Positions 51,271 through 60,927 of a stretch of DNA of 64,000 bases are shown here, one piece after another (position 1 is the stretch's first letter; each line of letters opens with the position of its first letter). The stretch lies in assembly GCA_005792355.1 (NCBI GenBank), contig SXSC01000182.1, positions 1 through 64,000 on the forward strand, given 5' to 3'. Both the position numbers and the translations under genes were made by a program. Below the pieces are notes generated by a model. It saw only the letters and a program-made list of their open reading frames with translations, had not been told where the DNA came from and ran no database searches. The DNA is from Opitutaceae bacterium. GTDB taxonomy: Bacteria; Verrucomicrobiota; Verrucomicrobiia; Opitutales; Opitutaceae.

Positions 51271-53217
51271 ATGCGCCCCATCCCCGCCCTCCTCGCCACG
51301 CTGGTTTTTTCCGCCAGCGGCTTCGCGCAGACTCCACCCGCCGCGCCGAAAAAGATTCCACCACCCGGATTCACGCTGACTGACGCGGAGCGCCACGAAC
51401 TCACCGCCGGCGTCGCCGCGCTCGGCCGCGACCTCGACGCACTCCCGCGCGAACTCGCCCGCGAGCCGCACCTGCTCGCGCTGGTACCCGACGGGGAGAT
51501 TTTCCACAAGGCCGTCGACTGGGCCCTGCGTTACGACGAGTTCATGGCGCCCAGGGAAATCGCCTACGCCCGCACCTTGCTCGAAAAAGGCGGCCAACGT
51601 GTCGCGCAGCTTCGCGCCCGCCAGACACCGTGGCTGGACGCGACCGGTACGATCCTGCGCGGTTATCGGTCGAAACTGGACGGCTCGGTTCAACCCTACG
51701 TTCTCGTCGTACCCGAGACACTGCCGCGCGCTCCAGCCGGGACACCTCTGATGGTCTGGCTCCTCGGCCGCGGCGAGAAACGCACCGAGCTCGCCTTTCT
51801 GGCCGAGCGCGAGGCCGCTCCGCCGCAGCTCACGCCTCGGAACACCCTCCTGCTCGTGCCCTACGGCCGTTTCTGCAACGCGACCAAATTCGCCGGCGAG
51901 ATCGATGTCATGGAGGCGCTCGCCGCCGTCCGCGCGCGCTACCGCGTCGACGCGCAACGCCTCGCCGTCGCGGGTTTCTCCATGGGTGGGGGCAGCACGT
52001 GGCACCTCGCGACGCATTATCCCGGCCTCTGGGCGACCGCGTTTCCCGGCGCCGGCTTCGCGGAGACCGCCGTCTTCACCCAGGCGCTCGCGCCCGGCCG
52101 GGAACCGCGCCCGGCGTGGGAGCAGCGCCTCTGGCGCCTGTACGACGCCACGTTATACGCCGGAAATCTCTACAACGTGCCGACCATCGCGTACAGCGGC
52201 GAAATCGATAAACAAAAACAAGCCGCCGACATCATGACCGAGTTCATGGCGGCCGAGGGCCTCAAGCTCACCCACCTCATCGGCCCGCAGACCGCGCACA
52301 AATATCACCCTGAAACCAAGGTCGGTCTCACCACGCTGCTCGAACAAAATCTCGCAGCCGGTCGCCCCGCTCTTCCCCGCGAGGTCCGCTTCACCACCTA
52401 CACGCTGCGCTACGCCGACTCCGCGTGGGTCCGCGTCGAAGGCCTCGCGAAACACTGGGAACGCGCCGACGTCCGCGCGCGGTTGAGCGACGATGGCGCG
52501 ACCCTGACCGCCGGCACCACGAACATCACCGCGCTCTCGTTCAACGGCGTGAAACCCGCCACCGTCGTTCTCGACGGTCAGCGCGTCGCGAGCCCGCCCA
52601 CCGGCGCGCTCCATTTCACCCGGCGCAACGACCAGTGGTCCGCCTCGGCTCCGGACGCGACGCGGCGCAAACGCCCCGGCCTCACCGGACCCGTGAACGA
52701 CGCCTTCATGGACGCCTTTCTCTTTGTCCGCCCCACCGGCAAGCCGTTGCACGCAGAGCTCGGCGCCTGGGTCGAAGGCGAACTCACCGCGGCGCGCCGT
52801 CTCTGGCGGGAGGTCTACCGGGGTGACGCACCCGTGAAGGCCGACCGCGCCGTGACCGACCAAGACGTCGCGAATCATAATCTCGTGCTCTGGGGCGATC
52901 CGTCGTCAAACGCCGTCCTCGCGAGGATCATCAAGCAACTGCCCGTGCAATGGGACGCGCAGACGCTCACGTTCCGCGGCCAGACCCACTCCGCCGCGCA
53001 CCACGCGCCGATCTTGATCTTCCCCAATCCGCTCAACCCGGGGCGCTATGTCGTGCTGAACAGCGGCCTCGATTTCCGGGCGGAAGGATCGGCCAACAAT
53101 GCGCTGCAAACCCCGAAGCTGCCCGACTGGGCCATCGTCGATCTGCGCACGCCACCCGACTGGCGCTGGCCGGGCAAGGTGATCGACGCCGGTTTCTTCG
53201 ACGAGGAATGGAAGTGA
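51271..53217 (+). CDS. Secreted alpha/beta hydrolase (prolyl-oligopeptidase-like), paralogue 1
   Basis: 648 aa with a signal peptide (LLATLVFSASGFA). Residues 130-380 form an alpha/beta hydrolase: GYRSKLDGSVQPYVLVVPE, the nucleophile elbow GFSMGG (Ser237), and GPQTAHKYHP with a likely catalytic His. A C-terminal region of about 250 residues (FTTYTLRYADSAWVRVEGL, DAFMDAFLFVRPTGKP, NLVLWGDPSSN, GRYVVLNSGLDFR) is beta-rich and of unknown role. A paralogue of the same architecture lies at 54300-56309, with a GDPD-like gene between. Substrate unknown, probably an ester or peptide outside the cell. Confidence 0.88.
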   Translation: MRPIPALLATLVFSASGFAQTPPAAPKKIPPPGFTLTDAERHELTAGVAALGRDLDALPRELAREPHLLALVPDGEIFHKAVDWALRYDEFMAPREIAYARTLLEKGGQRVAQLRARQTPWLDATGTILRGYRSKLDGSVQPYVLVVPETLPRAPAGTPLMVWLLGRGEKRTELAFLAEREAAPPQLTPRNTLLLVPYGRFCNATKFAGEIDVMEALAAVRARYRVDAQRLAVAGFSMGGGSTWHLATHYPGLWATAFPGAGFAETAVFTQALAPGREPRPAWEQRLWRLYDATLYAGNLYNVPTIAYSGEIDKQKQAADIMTEFMAAEGLKLTHLIGPQTAHKYHPETKVGLTTLLEQNLAAGRPALPREVRFTTYTLRYADSAWVRVEGLAKHWERADVRARLSDDGATLTAGTTNITALSFNGVKPATVVLDGQRVASPPTGALHFTRRNDQWSASAPDATRRKRPGLTGPVNDAFMDAFLFVRPTGKPLHAELGAWVEGELTAARRLWREVYRGDAPVKADRAVTDQDVANHNLVLWGDPSSNAVLARIIKQLPVQWDAQTLTFRGQTHSAAHHAPILIFPNPLNPGRYVVLNSGLDFRAEGSANNALQTPKLPDWAIVDLRTPPDWRWPGKVIDAGFFDEEWK

Positions 53218-53230
53218 TTGCCGTTCCCCC

Positions 53231-54115
53231 ATGAAAACCTACCCCGCATTGCTCTCCGCCGGCCTGATCGGCCTGCTGTGGCACGCGTCGGCTGCACTGG
53301 CGGGAGAGCCCGCGGCACCGATTCCCAGCACCCAGAAAGAACTGATCGATCTTCGCGACCCCGCGAAGGTCCGCGCCCGGCGTCCGCTCCTCATCGCCCA
53401 TCGCGGCGGGGTCGTCGGTCCCCGCCTGCCGGAATGCTCGCTCGGAGCCATCCGCGAGGCCTCGAAGTGGGGCTACGACATGGTGGAACTCGACGTGCGC
53501 GCAACCAGGGACGGGCGGCCGGTGGTTTTCCACGACACCAACCTTCTCGCCGCCTGCGGCCGCGACACCACCATCAGTGCGCTTAGCGAGGCGGAAGCAC
53601 GCGCCATCCGCTACCGCAAGAACGATGAACCGATCGCCAGCCTCGGGGAGGCACTGGCGTTGTGCCGGGAGCTGAAGCTCGGCGTCATGCTCGATTTCAA
53701 GGACGGCAATCTGCGCCCGGAATTCCTTCAGGGAATCGCGACCCTCGTGCGTCAGCATCGCCTGGCCCGGGCGACGGTGACGATTTCCGGCAACCCGGTC
53801 GTCCGCGCAGAACTCCGGGCAGTGGCATTGGTGCCGGTGACGCCGGACGAACTCCGGAGAATCGCGGGTGGCGAGCCCGTGGCGGCGGACGGCCTCTACT
53901 GGTTTGGGATTCCCGCGCGGATCCAATTCGACACAATTCCAAAACTTCAGCGGTCCGGTGCGCTGGTGGTTCCGGCGATCAACCTGTTTCGCTACGAAAA
54001 CGATCCGGACCGGGCGCAGGCCCGCCGCGAAGTGCGGCAATTGCTGGAAATCGGCGTCGACGGATTTCAGATCGACTCGTCGTACCAGGATTTCTTCGGG
54101 CGGGCGCTCCCGTGA
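53231..54115 (+). CDS. Secreted glycerophosphodiester phosphodiesterase-family protein
   Basis: 294 aa with a signal peptide (cleavage near ALAG). The TIM-barrel GDPD motifs are LLIAHRGGVVGPRLPECS (His-Arg-Gly), MVELDVRATRDGRPVVFHD (the Glu/Asp pair and the second His), and a C-terminal VDGFQIDSS. Hydrolysis of glycerophosphodiesters or other phosphodiesters is expected. It begins 13 bp after the first alpha/beta hydrolase and precedes its paralogue, so the three genes could form one operon. The C-terminus is shorter than in GlpQ. Confidence 0.9.
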   Translation: MKTYPALLSAGLIGLLWHASAALAGEPAAPIPSTQKELIDLRDPAKVRARRPLLIAHRGGVVGPRLPECSLGAIREASKWGYDMVELDVRATRDGRPVVFHDTNLLAACGRDTTISALSEAEARAIRYRKNDEPIASLGEALALCRELKLGVMLDFKDGNLRPEFLQGIATLVRQHRLARATVTISGNPVVRAELRAVALVPVTPDELRRIAGGEPVAADGLYWFGIPARIQFDTIPKLQRSGALVVPAINLFRYENDPDRAQARREVRQLLEIGVDGFQIDSSYQDFFGRALP

Positions 54116-54299
54116 CGACGGGACCAGCCACCGGTGCGCCGAGGGTTCACTCAAACTTGCCCTCCGCGGTTGTCTTTTCCGTCGGATCGACAAGTACTCT
54201 GAGGTCTCCGTCTCCCGCCGGTTCGCCGCAACTCAGTGGTGAAAGGTCGAACCACTCTGCTCCGCTCCAATTCGCCTCCCCTCCTTTTCCACGCCCCTG

Positions 54300-56309
54300 A
54301 TGATAACCCTCGGTGTCTTCGCCCGCCGCACGCGCCTTGCTCTCGCTTACCTCGCGGCGGGTGCCGCCATCCTACCCGCGCAAACTCCACCGCCTCCGGC
54401 CAAACGCCTGCCGCCCGCCGGCCTCGCCATTCCTGCCGCCGCCCGAACCGAACTGACCGCCGGCGCCGCGACTCTGCGCGGCGAACTCGAGGCCCTCGCG
54501 CGTGAACTTGCCAATGCAGGCAATGCCCGCCTCGCCGCCCTGCTCCCGGACGCCGAGGTCTTCCACAAGGCCGTCGACTGGGCTCTTCGCCACGACGAGT
54601 TCTTCGACGTCAAACAGATCGAGGTCGCCCGTCGATATCTCATCACCGGCCGCGAACGCGTCGCGCAATTGCGCGGAGGCCGGGCCCCCTGGCTCGACGC
54701 CACGGGACTTGTGCTGCGCGGCCATCGCTCGAAACTCGACGGCTCGGTGCAACCGTACGGCCTCTTGGTGCCACCGACCTTGTCGCGGGAGCGCCCCAAC
54801 CGGCTGCAGGTCTGGCTGCTTGGCCGTGGGGATAAGCGCACCGAACTCGCCTTCCTCGCCGAACGCGAGGCGGGGCCTCCGCAAATCGTGCCCCACGACA
54901 CCCTCGTGCTCGTGCCCTACGGCCGCTTTTGCAATGCGACGAAGTTTGCCGGCGAGGTCGACGTGTTTGAGGCGATGGCTGCCGTGCGCGAAACCTATCG
55001 CATCGACGACGATCGGATCGCCGTGGCGGGTTTCTCGATGGGGGGCGCGAGCACCTGGCATCTCGCGACCCACCACCCCGGCCTCTGGGCCGCCGCCTCG
55101 CCCGGGGCCGGATTTGCCGAGACCGCCGTCTACAACAAAGCCCTCGCCCCCGGCAAACCCGCCCGCACCCCGTGGGAACAGAAGCTCTGGCGCTGGTATG
55201 ACGCCACCGAATACGCCGCCAATCTCAGCAATTTGCCCCTCATCGCCTACAGCGGGGAACTCGATCCGCAAATCCAGTCGGCGGATCTCATGGAGGCGGC
55301 GCTGGCGAGGGAGGGTCTCAAACTGGAGCGCCTCATCGGTCCGCAAACCGCGCACAAATATCACCCGGATTCCCGGACCGCCCTCATCGCACGACTCGAC
55401 ACCCTGCTGGCCGCCGGCCGCCCGCCCGCGCCCGCCGTCGAGCATTTCACCACCTACACGCTCCGCTACGCCGCCTCGCGGCGCATCACGATCATGGAAC
55501 TGGAAAAATCGTGGGAGCGCGCCGACGTCCATCTCACGACTCCCGCCCGCGACCGCCTCGAGGTGACCACCAAGAATGTCGGCGGGTTCACCCTCCGACT
55601 CGAACGCACGGCGGACGTCACCGTTGCGATCGACGGTCAGCCCGTTCCGCTCGGCCAGGTCGGGTCCTCCTACTGGTTCGCGAAATCCGGCGGTCGCTGG
55701 CAGTTCAAGGACAGCTCGTTCGCCGCCGATCGCTGGGGCAAAAACGAACGCAAAGTCCCCGGTCTCAGCGGCCCGATCGACGACGCATTCATGGAGCCTT
55801 TCCTCTTCGTGCGCCCGACCGGCCGGCCGCTCAATCCCGCCCTTGGCCAGTGGACTGCAGGCGAGCTGGCGCACGCGGCCAAGATGTGGCGCGAAATTTT
55901 TCGCGGCAACGTGCTCATCAAAGACGACGCCGCCGTGACCGACGACGACCTCGCCAACCGGAATCTCATCCTCTGGGGCGATGTTTCCTCCAACCGGCTG
56001 ATCACGCGCGTGCTCGCCACCGGCAAGCTCCCGCTGACGTGGAACGCGCAAACCCTCGCGTTTCGCGGCCGGAGCTACGCCGCCGCGCATCACGCCCCGG
56101 TGCTCGTGTTTCCGAACCCGCTCAGCTCCCGGAAACGCTATGTGGTCCTGAACAGCGGCATTGATTTCCGCAACGAAGCCTACGGCACCAACTCGCTCCA
56201 GACGCCGAAGCTGCCCGACTTCGCGATCATCGATTTGCGCGAACCGCCCGGCCCGCGCTGGCCCGGAAAGATCGCCGACGCGGGCTTCTTCGACGAGACG
56301 TGGAAGTGA
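54300..56309 (+). CDS. Secreted alpha/beta hydrolase (prolyl-oligopeptidase-like), paralogue 2
   Basis: 669 aa with a signal peptide. It aligns along its whole length with the protein at 51271-53217: HKAVDWALRHDEFF, APWLDATGLVLRGHRSKLDGSVQPYGLLVPP, LLGRGDKRTELAFLAERE, VPYGRFCNATKFAGE, GFSMGGASTWHLATHHPGLW, IGPQTAHKYHP and DAFMEPFLFVRPTGRPLNP. The serine nucleophile and His are conserved, so both copies are probably active, perhaps on related substrates. A 184-bp gap without recognised features separates it from the GDPD gene. Confidence 0.88.
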   Translation: MITLGVFARRTRLALAYLAAGAAILPAQTPPPPAKRLPPAGLAIPAAARTELTAGAATLRGELEALARELANAGNARLAALLPDAEVFHKAVDWALRHDEFFDVKQIEVARRYLITGRERVAQLRGGRAPWLDATGLVLRGHRSKLDGSVQPYGLLVPPTLSRERPNRLQVWLLGRGDKRTELAFLAEREAGPPQIVPHDTLVLVPYGRFCNATKFAGEVDVFEAMAAVRETYRIDDDRIAVAGFSMGGASTWHLATHHPGLWAAASPGAGFAETAVYNKALAPGKPARTPWEQKLWRWYDATEYAANLSNLPLIAYSGELDPQIQSADLMEAALAREGLKLERLIGPQTAHKYHPDSRTALIARLDTLLAAGRPPAPAVEHFTTYTLRYAASRRITIMELEKSWERADVHLTTPARDRLEVTTKNVGGFTLRLERTADVTVAIDGQPVPLGQVGSSYWFAKSGGRWQFKDSSFAADRWGKNERKVPGLSGPIDDAFMEPFLFVRPTGRPLNPALGQWTAGELAHAAKMWREIFRGNVLIKDDAAVTDDDLANRNLILWGDVSSNRLITRVLATGKLPLTWNAQTLAFRGRSYAAAHHAPVLVFPNPLSSRKRYVVLNSGIDFRNEAYGTNSLQTPKLPDFAIIDLREPPGPRWPGKIADAGFFDETWK

Positions 56310-56697
56310 GACGAGCAGCGGGGTTCCTTCGCGTGCTTCGTTGCTCCGCGTGAGCCCCGGCTGAATCGTGCTGAGACCTCACGCGAAGCCGCGAAGATCG
56401 CGCTGCCGGTAATCCGAAGATTGTGCCAGCGGAAGAACCAGCAACTCACCTCCAGAGTGTCACGTAATACGTGACACTTCTTAAATACTTCCATCGTGCA
56501 CGATGAATGAGTGTCACGTATTACGTGACACTCTGCTCGCGCCGCGGGGAGAACGGGGCCTTCAGCCCGGAGAGGAGACCGCCGCCGAGCCGCCCGACGG
56601 TTTCATCCTTTCCCGCTTTCCACCTCGATCAATTGTCCATCTTCTTGCGCCTTCCCTCCCTTCGTACCCCGATACTTTTCGAGAACGCTTCCTTTCG
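56310..56697. other. Intergenic region with nested palindromes upstream of the PQQ dehydrogenase gene
   Basis: 388 bases. It contains an inverted pair CGCGTGAG/CTCACGCG (56347-56385) and the palindrome complex at 56453-56535. No supported gene; the promoter of the PQQ dehydrogenase is expected here. Confidence 0.55.
56453..56535. repeat. Inverted pair of near-palindromes around a central palindrome
   Basis: The 26-nt arm at 56453-56478 is exactly complementary to 56510-56535. Each arm itself contains AGTGTCACGTA and its mirror TACGTGACACT about one central base. Between them CATCGTGCACGATG (56492-56505) is a perfect 14-bp palindrome. The 31-base spacer is AT-richer than its surroundings. Confidence 0.9.
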
Positions 56698-58866
56698 ATG
56701 ACGTTTCCTTCACCTCGTCTCCTTCTCTTCGCCATTGCCGGCGCGATCGCCCTGGCCCTCCCCGCCGCAACGGTCGAAGATCCGGTGGCCCGCGCGGCCC
56801 TGCCAGAGTACAAAATCATCCCCGCCGCCAAACCGGAGGAGCTCACGCCGGCCGCCGCGCTCGACCTGTCCACATTTGCCCGCTGGCCGCGCTCCCAGGG
56901 CGACAACGGCGCCCGCCGCTACTCCACGCTCAAACAGATCACGCGCGAAAACGTGCGCCAGCTCGAAGTGGCCTGGACCTATCGCTCCGGCGACGGCGCC
57001 GCCAATGTCCAGTGCACCCCGATCATCGTCGACGGCCTGCTCTACGCCCCGACCCCCGGGCGCGCCCTCGTCGCCGTCGACGCGGTCACCGGCGTCGAAC
57101 GCTGGCGGCGGCCCATGCCAGTCGCCCGGCCGAGCCGTCTGCAGGATGCTCCCGCCCGGCGCGGTCTCGTCTACTGGCCTGGCGATCGCGAAAGCGCGCC
57201 GCGGATTCTCTTCGGTGCCGGTGATTGGATCCACGCCGTCGATCCCAAGTCCGGCGAACCGCTGCCCGGTTTCGGCGAAGGCGGCCGCACCTCGATTCCC
57301 ACGGGAGCCACCGCCAGCGGCGCGGTGTTTCAACACGTGTACGTCACGTGCGGCCTCCTCGGCGACGCCTACGGCTACGATGTGCGCACGGGAAAACCGC
57401 TTTGGCGCTTTCACTCGGTGCCACGCGGCGATGAATTTGGCGCGGACACCTGGGACGGACCGCAGCAAGGCGCGAACGGCTGGAGCGGCCTCTCCCTCGA
57501 CGACACCCGCGGCATCGCCTACATCGCGTTTGGCGCGGCCCGACCCGACATGATCGGCGTGGGACGGCTCGGCGACAATCTGTTCAGCGACTGCGTCGTC
57601 GCACTCGACGTGCGGACCGGCCGGCGGCTCTGGCATTTTCAGGACGTGCGGCACGATATCTGGGATCTCGATGTGTGCGCGCCGCCCAACCTCGTCACGA
57701 TCATGCGCGACGGCCGGCGCATCGACGCGGTCGCCGGCATTGCCAAGTCGGGCCACGTCACCCTGCTCGATCGCGTGAGCGGTCAGCCGATTTTCCCGTG
57801 GCGGCTGCGCCGCGCCCCCGTCTCGAAACTCCCCGGCGAAAGAACCTCGCCGTATCAACCCGACCCGGAATTGCCCGAACCGATTTCGCGGATGGAGTTC
57901 AACCCCGCCGACATCACCGATCGCACGCCCGAGGCCACCGCCTGGGTGAAGAAGATCGTGGAGAAATCGACCTATGGGTTCTTTCAGCCATTCACCGAGG
58001 GTGTGCCCAACCTCTTCATCGGCTCGCGTGGCGGCGCCGAGTGGTCAGGCGCGGCGGTCGACGTCCCGACGGGCCGGCTCTACGTGACGTCGAATCGCTG
58101 GGTATCCAAAATCACCGTACTCTCCCACGAGGACCGCGAACGCGACCCGCGCCATCCGCCCTCCGCCGGGGAAAAACATTTCGTGCTCCACTGTGCGCCG
58201 TGTCACGGACCCAACCGGGGCGGCATCGGCATCGCCCCGCCGCTCTTCGGACTGAGGAACCGCCTGACCGACGCCGAGGTGTTGGAGCAGTTGCGCACCG
58301 GCAAGGGCGCGATGCCACCCAATCTCCTGCTGAACGACGCGGAGAAAAAGGAACTCCTCGACTTTCTCTTTCGGCGCAACCAGCCGCCCTCGCGCGCCCG
58401 CGGAGCTGACGAACGGACGGGCGACCGGCCCAGTTACGCGTTCAACGGGTTCCAGTTTTTGACCGACCACGAGGGCTACCCGGGCATCAAACCGCCGTGG
58501 GGTCTGCTCAACTGCTACGACCTCAACACGGGCAAAGTGCTCTGGCGTGCGCCGCTGGGCGAATTGGAGCAACTCACGCAGCAGGGCGTGCCGAAGACCG
58601 GTTCGCACAATCTCGGTGGGGCCAGCGTCACGGCCGGCGGGCTCGTGTTCGTCGCCGGCACGGAAGACGAAAAACTCCGCGCCTTCGACGCCGACACGGG
58701 CGCGGAACTCTGGTCGGCGAAACTGCCGTTCGCCGGGACAGCCGCGCCCGCCATCTACGAGGTCGCGGGGCGACAATTCATCGTAATCACCGCGACCGGT
58801 GGCGGCCGCGTGGGTGGCGCCTCCGGCCCGGGCGACGCCTACGTGGCGTTTGCGTTGAGGCCGTGA
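56698..58866 (+). CDS. Secreted PQQ-dependent dehydrogenase with internal cytochrome c motif
   Basis: 722 aa from MTFPSPRLLLFAIAGAIALALPAA. Eight-bladed quinoprotein propeller with W-motif repeats: LEVAWTYRSGDGAANVQCTPIIVDG at the start (as in glucose/alcohol dehydrogenases), GKPLWRFHSVPRGDEFGADTWDG, GRRLWHFQDVRHDIWDLD, and GKVLWRAPLGE and GAELWSAKLPF at the end. Within it HCAPCHG (Cys499, Cys502, His503) is a c-type haem site, inserted before the last blades. It oxidises an alcohol or sugar in the periplasm and passes electrons via the haem. Being near the FAD-less molybdenum hydroxylase suggests a shared respiratory outlet, an inference. Confidence 0.92.
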   Translation: MTFPSPRLLLFAIAGAIALALPAATVEDPVARAALPEYKIIPAAKPEELTPAAALDLSTFARWPRSQGDNGARRYSTLKQITRENVRQLEVAWTYRSGDGAANVQCTPIIVDGLLYAPTPGRALVAVDAVTGVERWRRPMPVARPSRLQDAPARRGLVYWPGDRESAPRILFGAGDWIHAVDPKSGEPLPGFGEGGRTSIPTGATASGAVFQHVYVTCGLLGDAYGYDVRTGKPLWRFHSVPRGDEFGADTWDGPQQGANGWSGLSLDDTRGIAYIAFGAARPDMIGVGRLGDNLFSDCVVALDVRTGRRLWHFQDVRHDIWDLDVCAPPNLVTIMRDGRRIDAVAGIAKSGHVTLLDRVSGQPIFPWRLRRAPVSKLPGERTSPYQPDPELPEPISRMEFNPADITDRTPEATAWVKKIVEKSTYGFFQPFTEGVPNLFIGSRGGAEWSGAAVDVPTGRLYVTSNRWVSKITVLSHEDRERDPRHPPSAGEKHFVLHCAPCHGPNRGGIGIAPPLFGLRNRLTDAEVLEQLRTGKGAMPPNLLLNDAEKKELLDFLFRRNQPPSRARGADERTGDRPSYAFNGFQFLTDHEGYPGIKPPWGLLNCYDLNTGKVLWRAPLGELEQLTQQGVPKTGSHNLGGASVTAGGLVFVAGTEDEKLRAFDADTGAELWSAKLPFAGTAAPAIYEVAGRQFIVITATGGGRVGGASGPGDAYVAFALRP

Positions 58867-58922
58867 AGAACTTCGCGGTGCGCAGTCGCTCCGGTCGGTA
58901 AGTGCAGTAACCGGATTTGGCG

Positions 58923-60818
58923 TCAGGGCGCGGCGGCGGGCGCGAGAACGCGGGGCAGCAGTGCTTCGAAACGCGGGTTGCCGCGCAGGGGATCCCAGTC
59001 GGGGTGGTAGCGCAGTTCATTCCGAGTGACGATGAAGTCGTGATGAGTGCCCAGCGATCCGGCCTTGTGTGCTGCTTCGAGTTCCGCCACCGCCTCGTCG
59101 TTTCGTCCGAGCAGGACCAGCATCTGGGCCGTGCTCCCGGCATAAATCGACCACCGATTCACCGACTGCCGTTGCCGGATTTCGGTCAACGATGCCTCCG
59201 CTTCTGTCCGCTGGCCGAGCGACGCCAGCAGCCGGGCTTTCCAACTGAGCAGCTCGTTGGAAGCGGGCTGCGCCGACTGTCGCTGCTCCACCAGCTTCAG
59301 CGCTGCCTGCCAGTCGCTGCGCGCCGCGTCGAGATTCCCGGCCAGTTGGTGGGCCCGCCCGGTGAGGTAGGCTTTCGGTCCGGTGAAAGCACCCGGATCA
59401 AAAGGGACGAAGTCACGCACCGGCTGCAGCGCCTCGAGGCATTTGGCGGGAGCCTTGCAGAAAAAGTAGATTCGGGCCGCGTCGAGGGCGTCCGACTCGG
59501 TCGCATGATAATCCGGGCGAAATTTTTCCACCAGGGCACGCGCGCCGGCCAGGTCGCCGTGGTAATCGAGAAGCACCTCCCTCTTCCATCTTCTGGCGTT
59601 GCGATATCCGGGGGCGAGGGCGAGCGCCCGGTCGAACGCCGCCTCGGCCTCGGCCGGCCGATTCAGGGCCAGCAGATTGAGGCCCCGATTAAAGTGCGTG
59701 ACGGGATCGCGCGGGGCGGCGCCGGCCGCTTGATCAAAATAGACCAGGCTCTCTTCAAACTTCCCGGCTCGGCGCAGGGCGCCGCCCAGCGAGATCAGCA
59801 GGAGGTGATTGGCGGGCTGCCGCACGACTTCCTCCTTCAGCAGTCGCACCGCCGTGGCCTGGGTCTTGCCGTCAAAACGCAGACTGAAGGCCCACGCGAA
59901 TCGCGCCTGACCGGAGTTGGGGTCAAGCTTGATCGCGCGTTCCGCATCGGAGCGCATGGCGGCCAGCCGCTCCGCCGAATTCTCGATTCCTTGGACGATG
60001 AAACAGCAGGACAACAGCGCCCGTGCCGCCCACGCCTCGGCATCAAGGGGGTCGCCGTCGACTGCCTTCTTCAGCAGCTGCTCGCCCAAAGCCAAATCCT
60101 CGGGCGAGGCCAGATCCCACCGTTCGTAGAGAGTGCGCGCTCGTCCGGTGAGTTTTTGCGCCTCGGAGAGTGGTGCGACCGGAGCTTTGGCGTCCGCGCC
60201 GGCGGGTGGCGGACCAGCGATTGGTGATTTTTTCCACGGCTGCCACAATGCCAGCACGGCCACCGCGGCGAAACCGAGCGCGGCTGGCACCAGCCATCCG
60301 CGGCTCGCCGCGCGGGGTTTCCCTGGGGACGCGACGCCCTCGTCGCGTGCTGCGGGCCGAGGGCTCCCCGCCTCGAGTTTCATCTCCTCGAGCAATTTCT
60401 TCACTCGGGCGCAAAATGACGCCGGCGCTTCTCCGCCCGGTAGCCGGGTCCACTGCACCGCGCGAAACTCCTCCGGCACCAGCGCCTCGCCATCCTTGGT
60501 CGCGTCGATCACCACCGGCAGCAGAAACGGCGTCCCGTCTGCGATCGCCTGAGTGCGCTGGGCCGCGATTTTCCATTCGATCCGAAAATACCCTTCGCGC
60601 CGCGCTTGGGTCGCCGCCGAGATCACCGGCACGAACAGCGTGCACGATTTCACCTGCCCGCGGATTTTTGCATCCCACGCATCGCCGCCGACAAGTTCGT
60701 TCTGGTCAAACCAGACCTCGACACCACTCGCGCGCAGCGACTCGCAAATGCGCCGCACGGCCTCCGCGTCTTGGGAAGCGTAGCTCAGGAAGACCGCTTT
60801 ATTGGCGGATTCGGACAT
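58923..60818 (-). CDS. TIR domain - transmembrane - TPR protein
   Basis: 631 aa. Residues 5-140 are a TIR domain: AVFLSYASQDAEAVRRICESL, GVEVWFDQNEL, CTLFVPVIS and FRIEWKIA, where Glu81 matches the catalytic Glu of NAD-cleaving TIR domains. A basic, Pro-rich linker leads to one membrane helix (VPAALGFAAVAVLALW, about 176-192). The rest consists of tetratricopeptide repeats, for example DAEAWAARALLSC, NSGQARFAWAFSLRF and DPVTHFNRGLNLLALNRPAEAEAAFDRAL. TIR-TPR proteins of this form are frequent in Verrucomicrobiota; whether this is defence or signalling is unknown. No partner nuclease gene is adjacent. Confidence 0.9.
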   Translation of the reverse strand: MSESANKAVFLSYASQDAEAVRRICESLRASGVEVWFDQNELVGGDAWDAKIRGQVKSCTLFVPVISAATQARREGYFRIEWKIAAQRTQAIADGTPFLLPVVIDATKDGEALVPEEFRAVQWTRLPGGEAPASFCARVKKLLEEMKLEAGSPRPAARDEGVASPGKPRAASRGWLVPAALGFAAVAVLALWQPWKKSPIAGPPPAGADAKAPVAPLSEAQKLTGRARTLYERWDLASPEDLALGEQLLKKAVDGDPLDAEAWAARALLSCCFIVQGIENSAERLAAMRSDAERAIKLDPNSGQARFAWAFSLRFDGKTQATAVRLLKEEVVRQPANHLLLISLGGALRRAGKFEESLVYFDQAAGAAPRDPVTHFNRGLNLLALNRPAEAEAAFDRALALAPGYRNARRWKREVLLDYHGDLAGARALVEKFRPDYHATESDALDAARIYFFCKAPAKCLEALQPVRDFVPFDPGAFTGPKAYLTGRAHQLAGNLDAARSDWQAALKLVEQRQSAQPASNELLSWKARLLASLGQRTEAEASLTEIRQRQSVNRWSIYAGSTAQMLVLLGRNDEAVAELEAAHKAGSLGTHHDFIVTRNELRYHPDWDPLRGNPRFEALLPRVLAPAAAP

Positions 60819-60927
60819 GGGCTGGGGATGCCGTCAGGGATGGCCGATCCGCCGCGGCTGGCGAGTTCATTGTGCCCGGTTGGCCGGCGGCGCGTTTCTC
60901 GTCAGCCACACTTCTCCGTGTTCTGCC

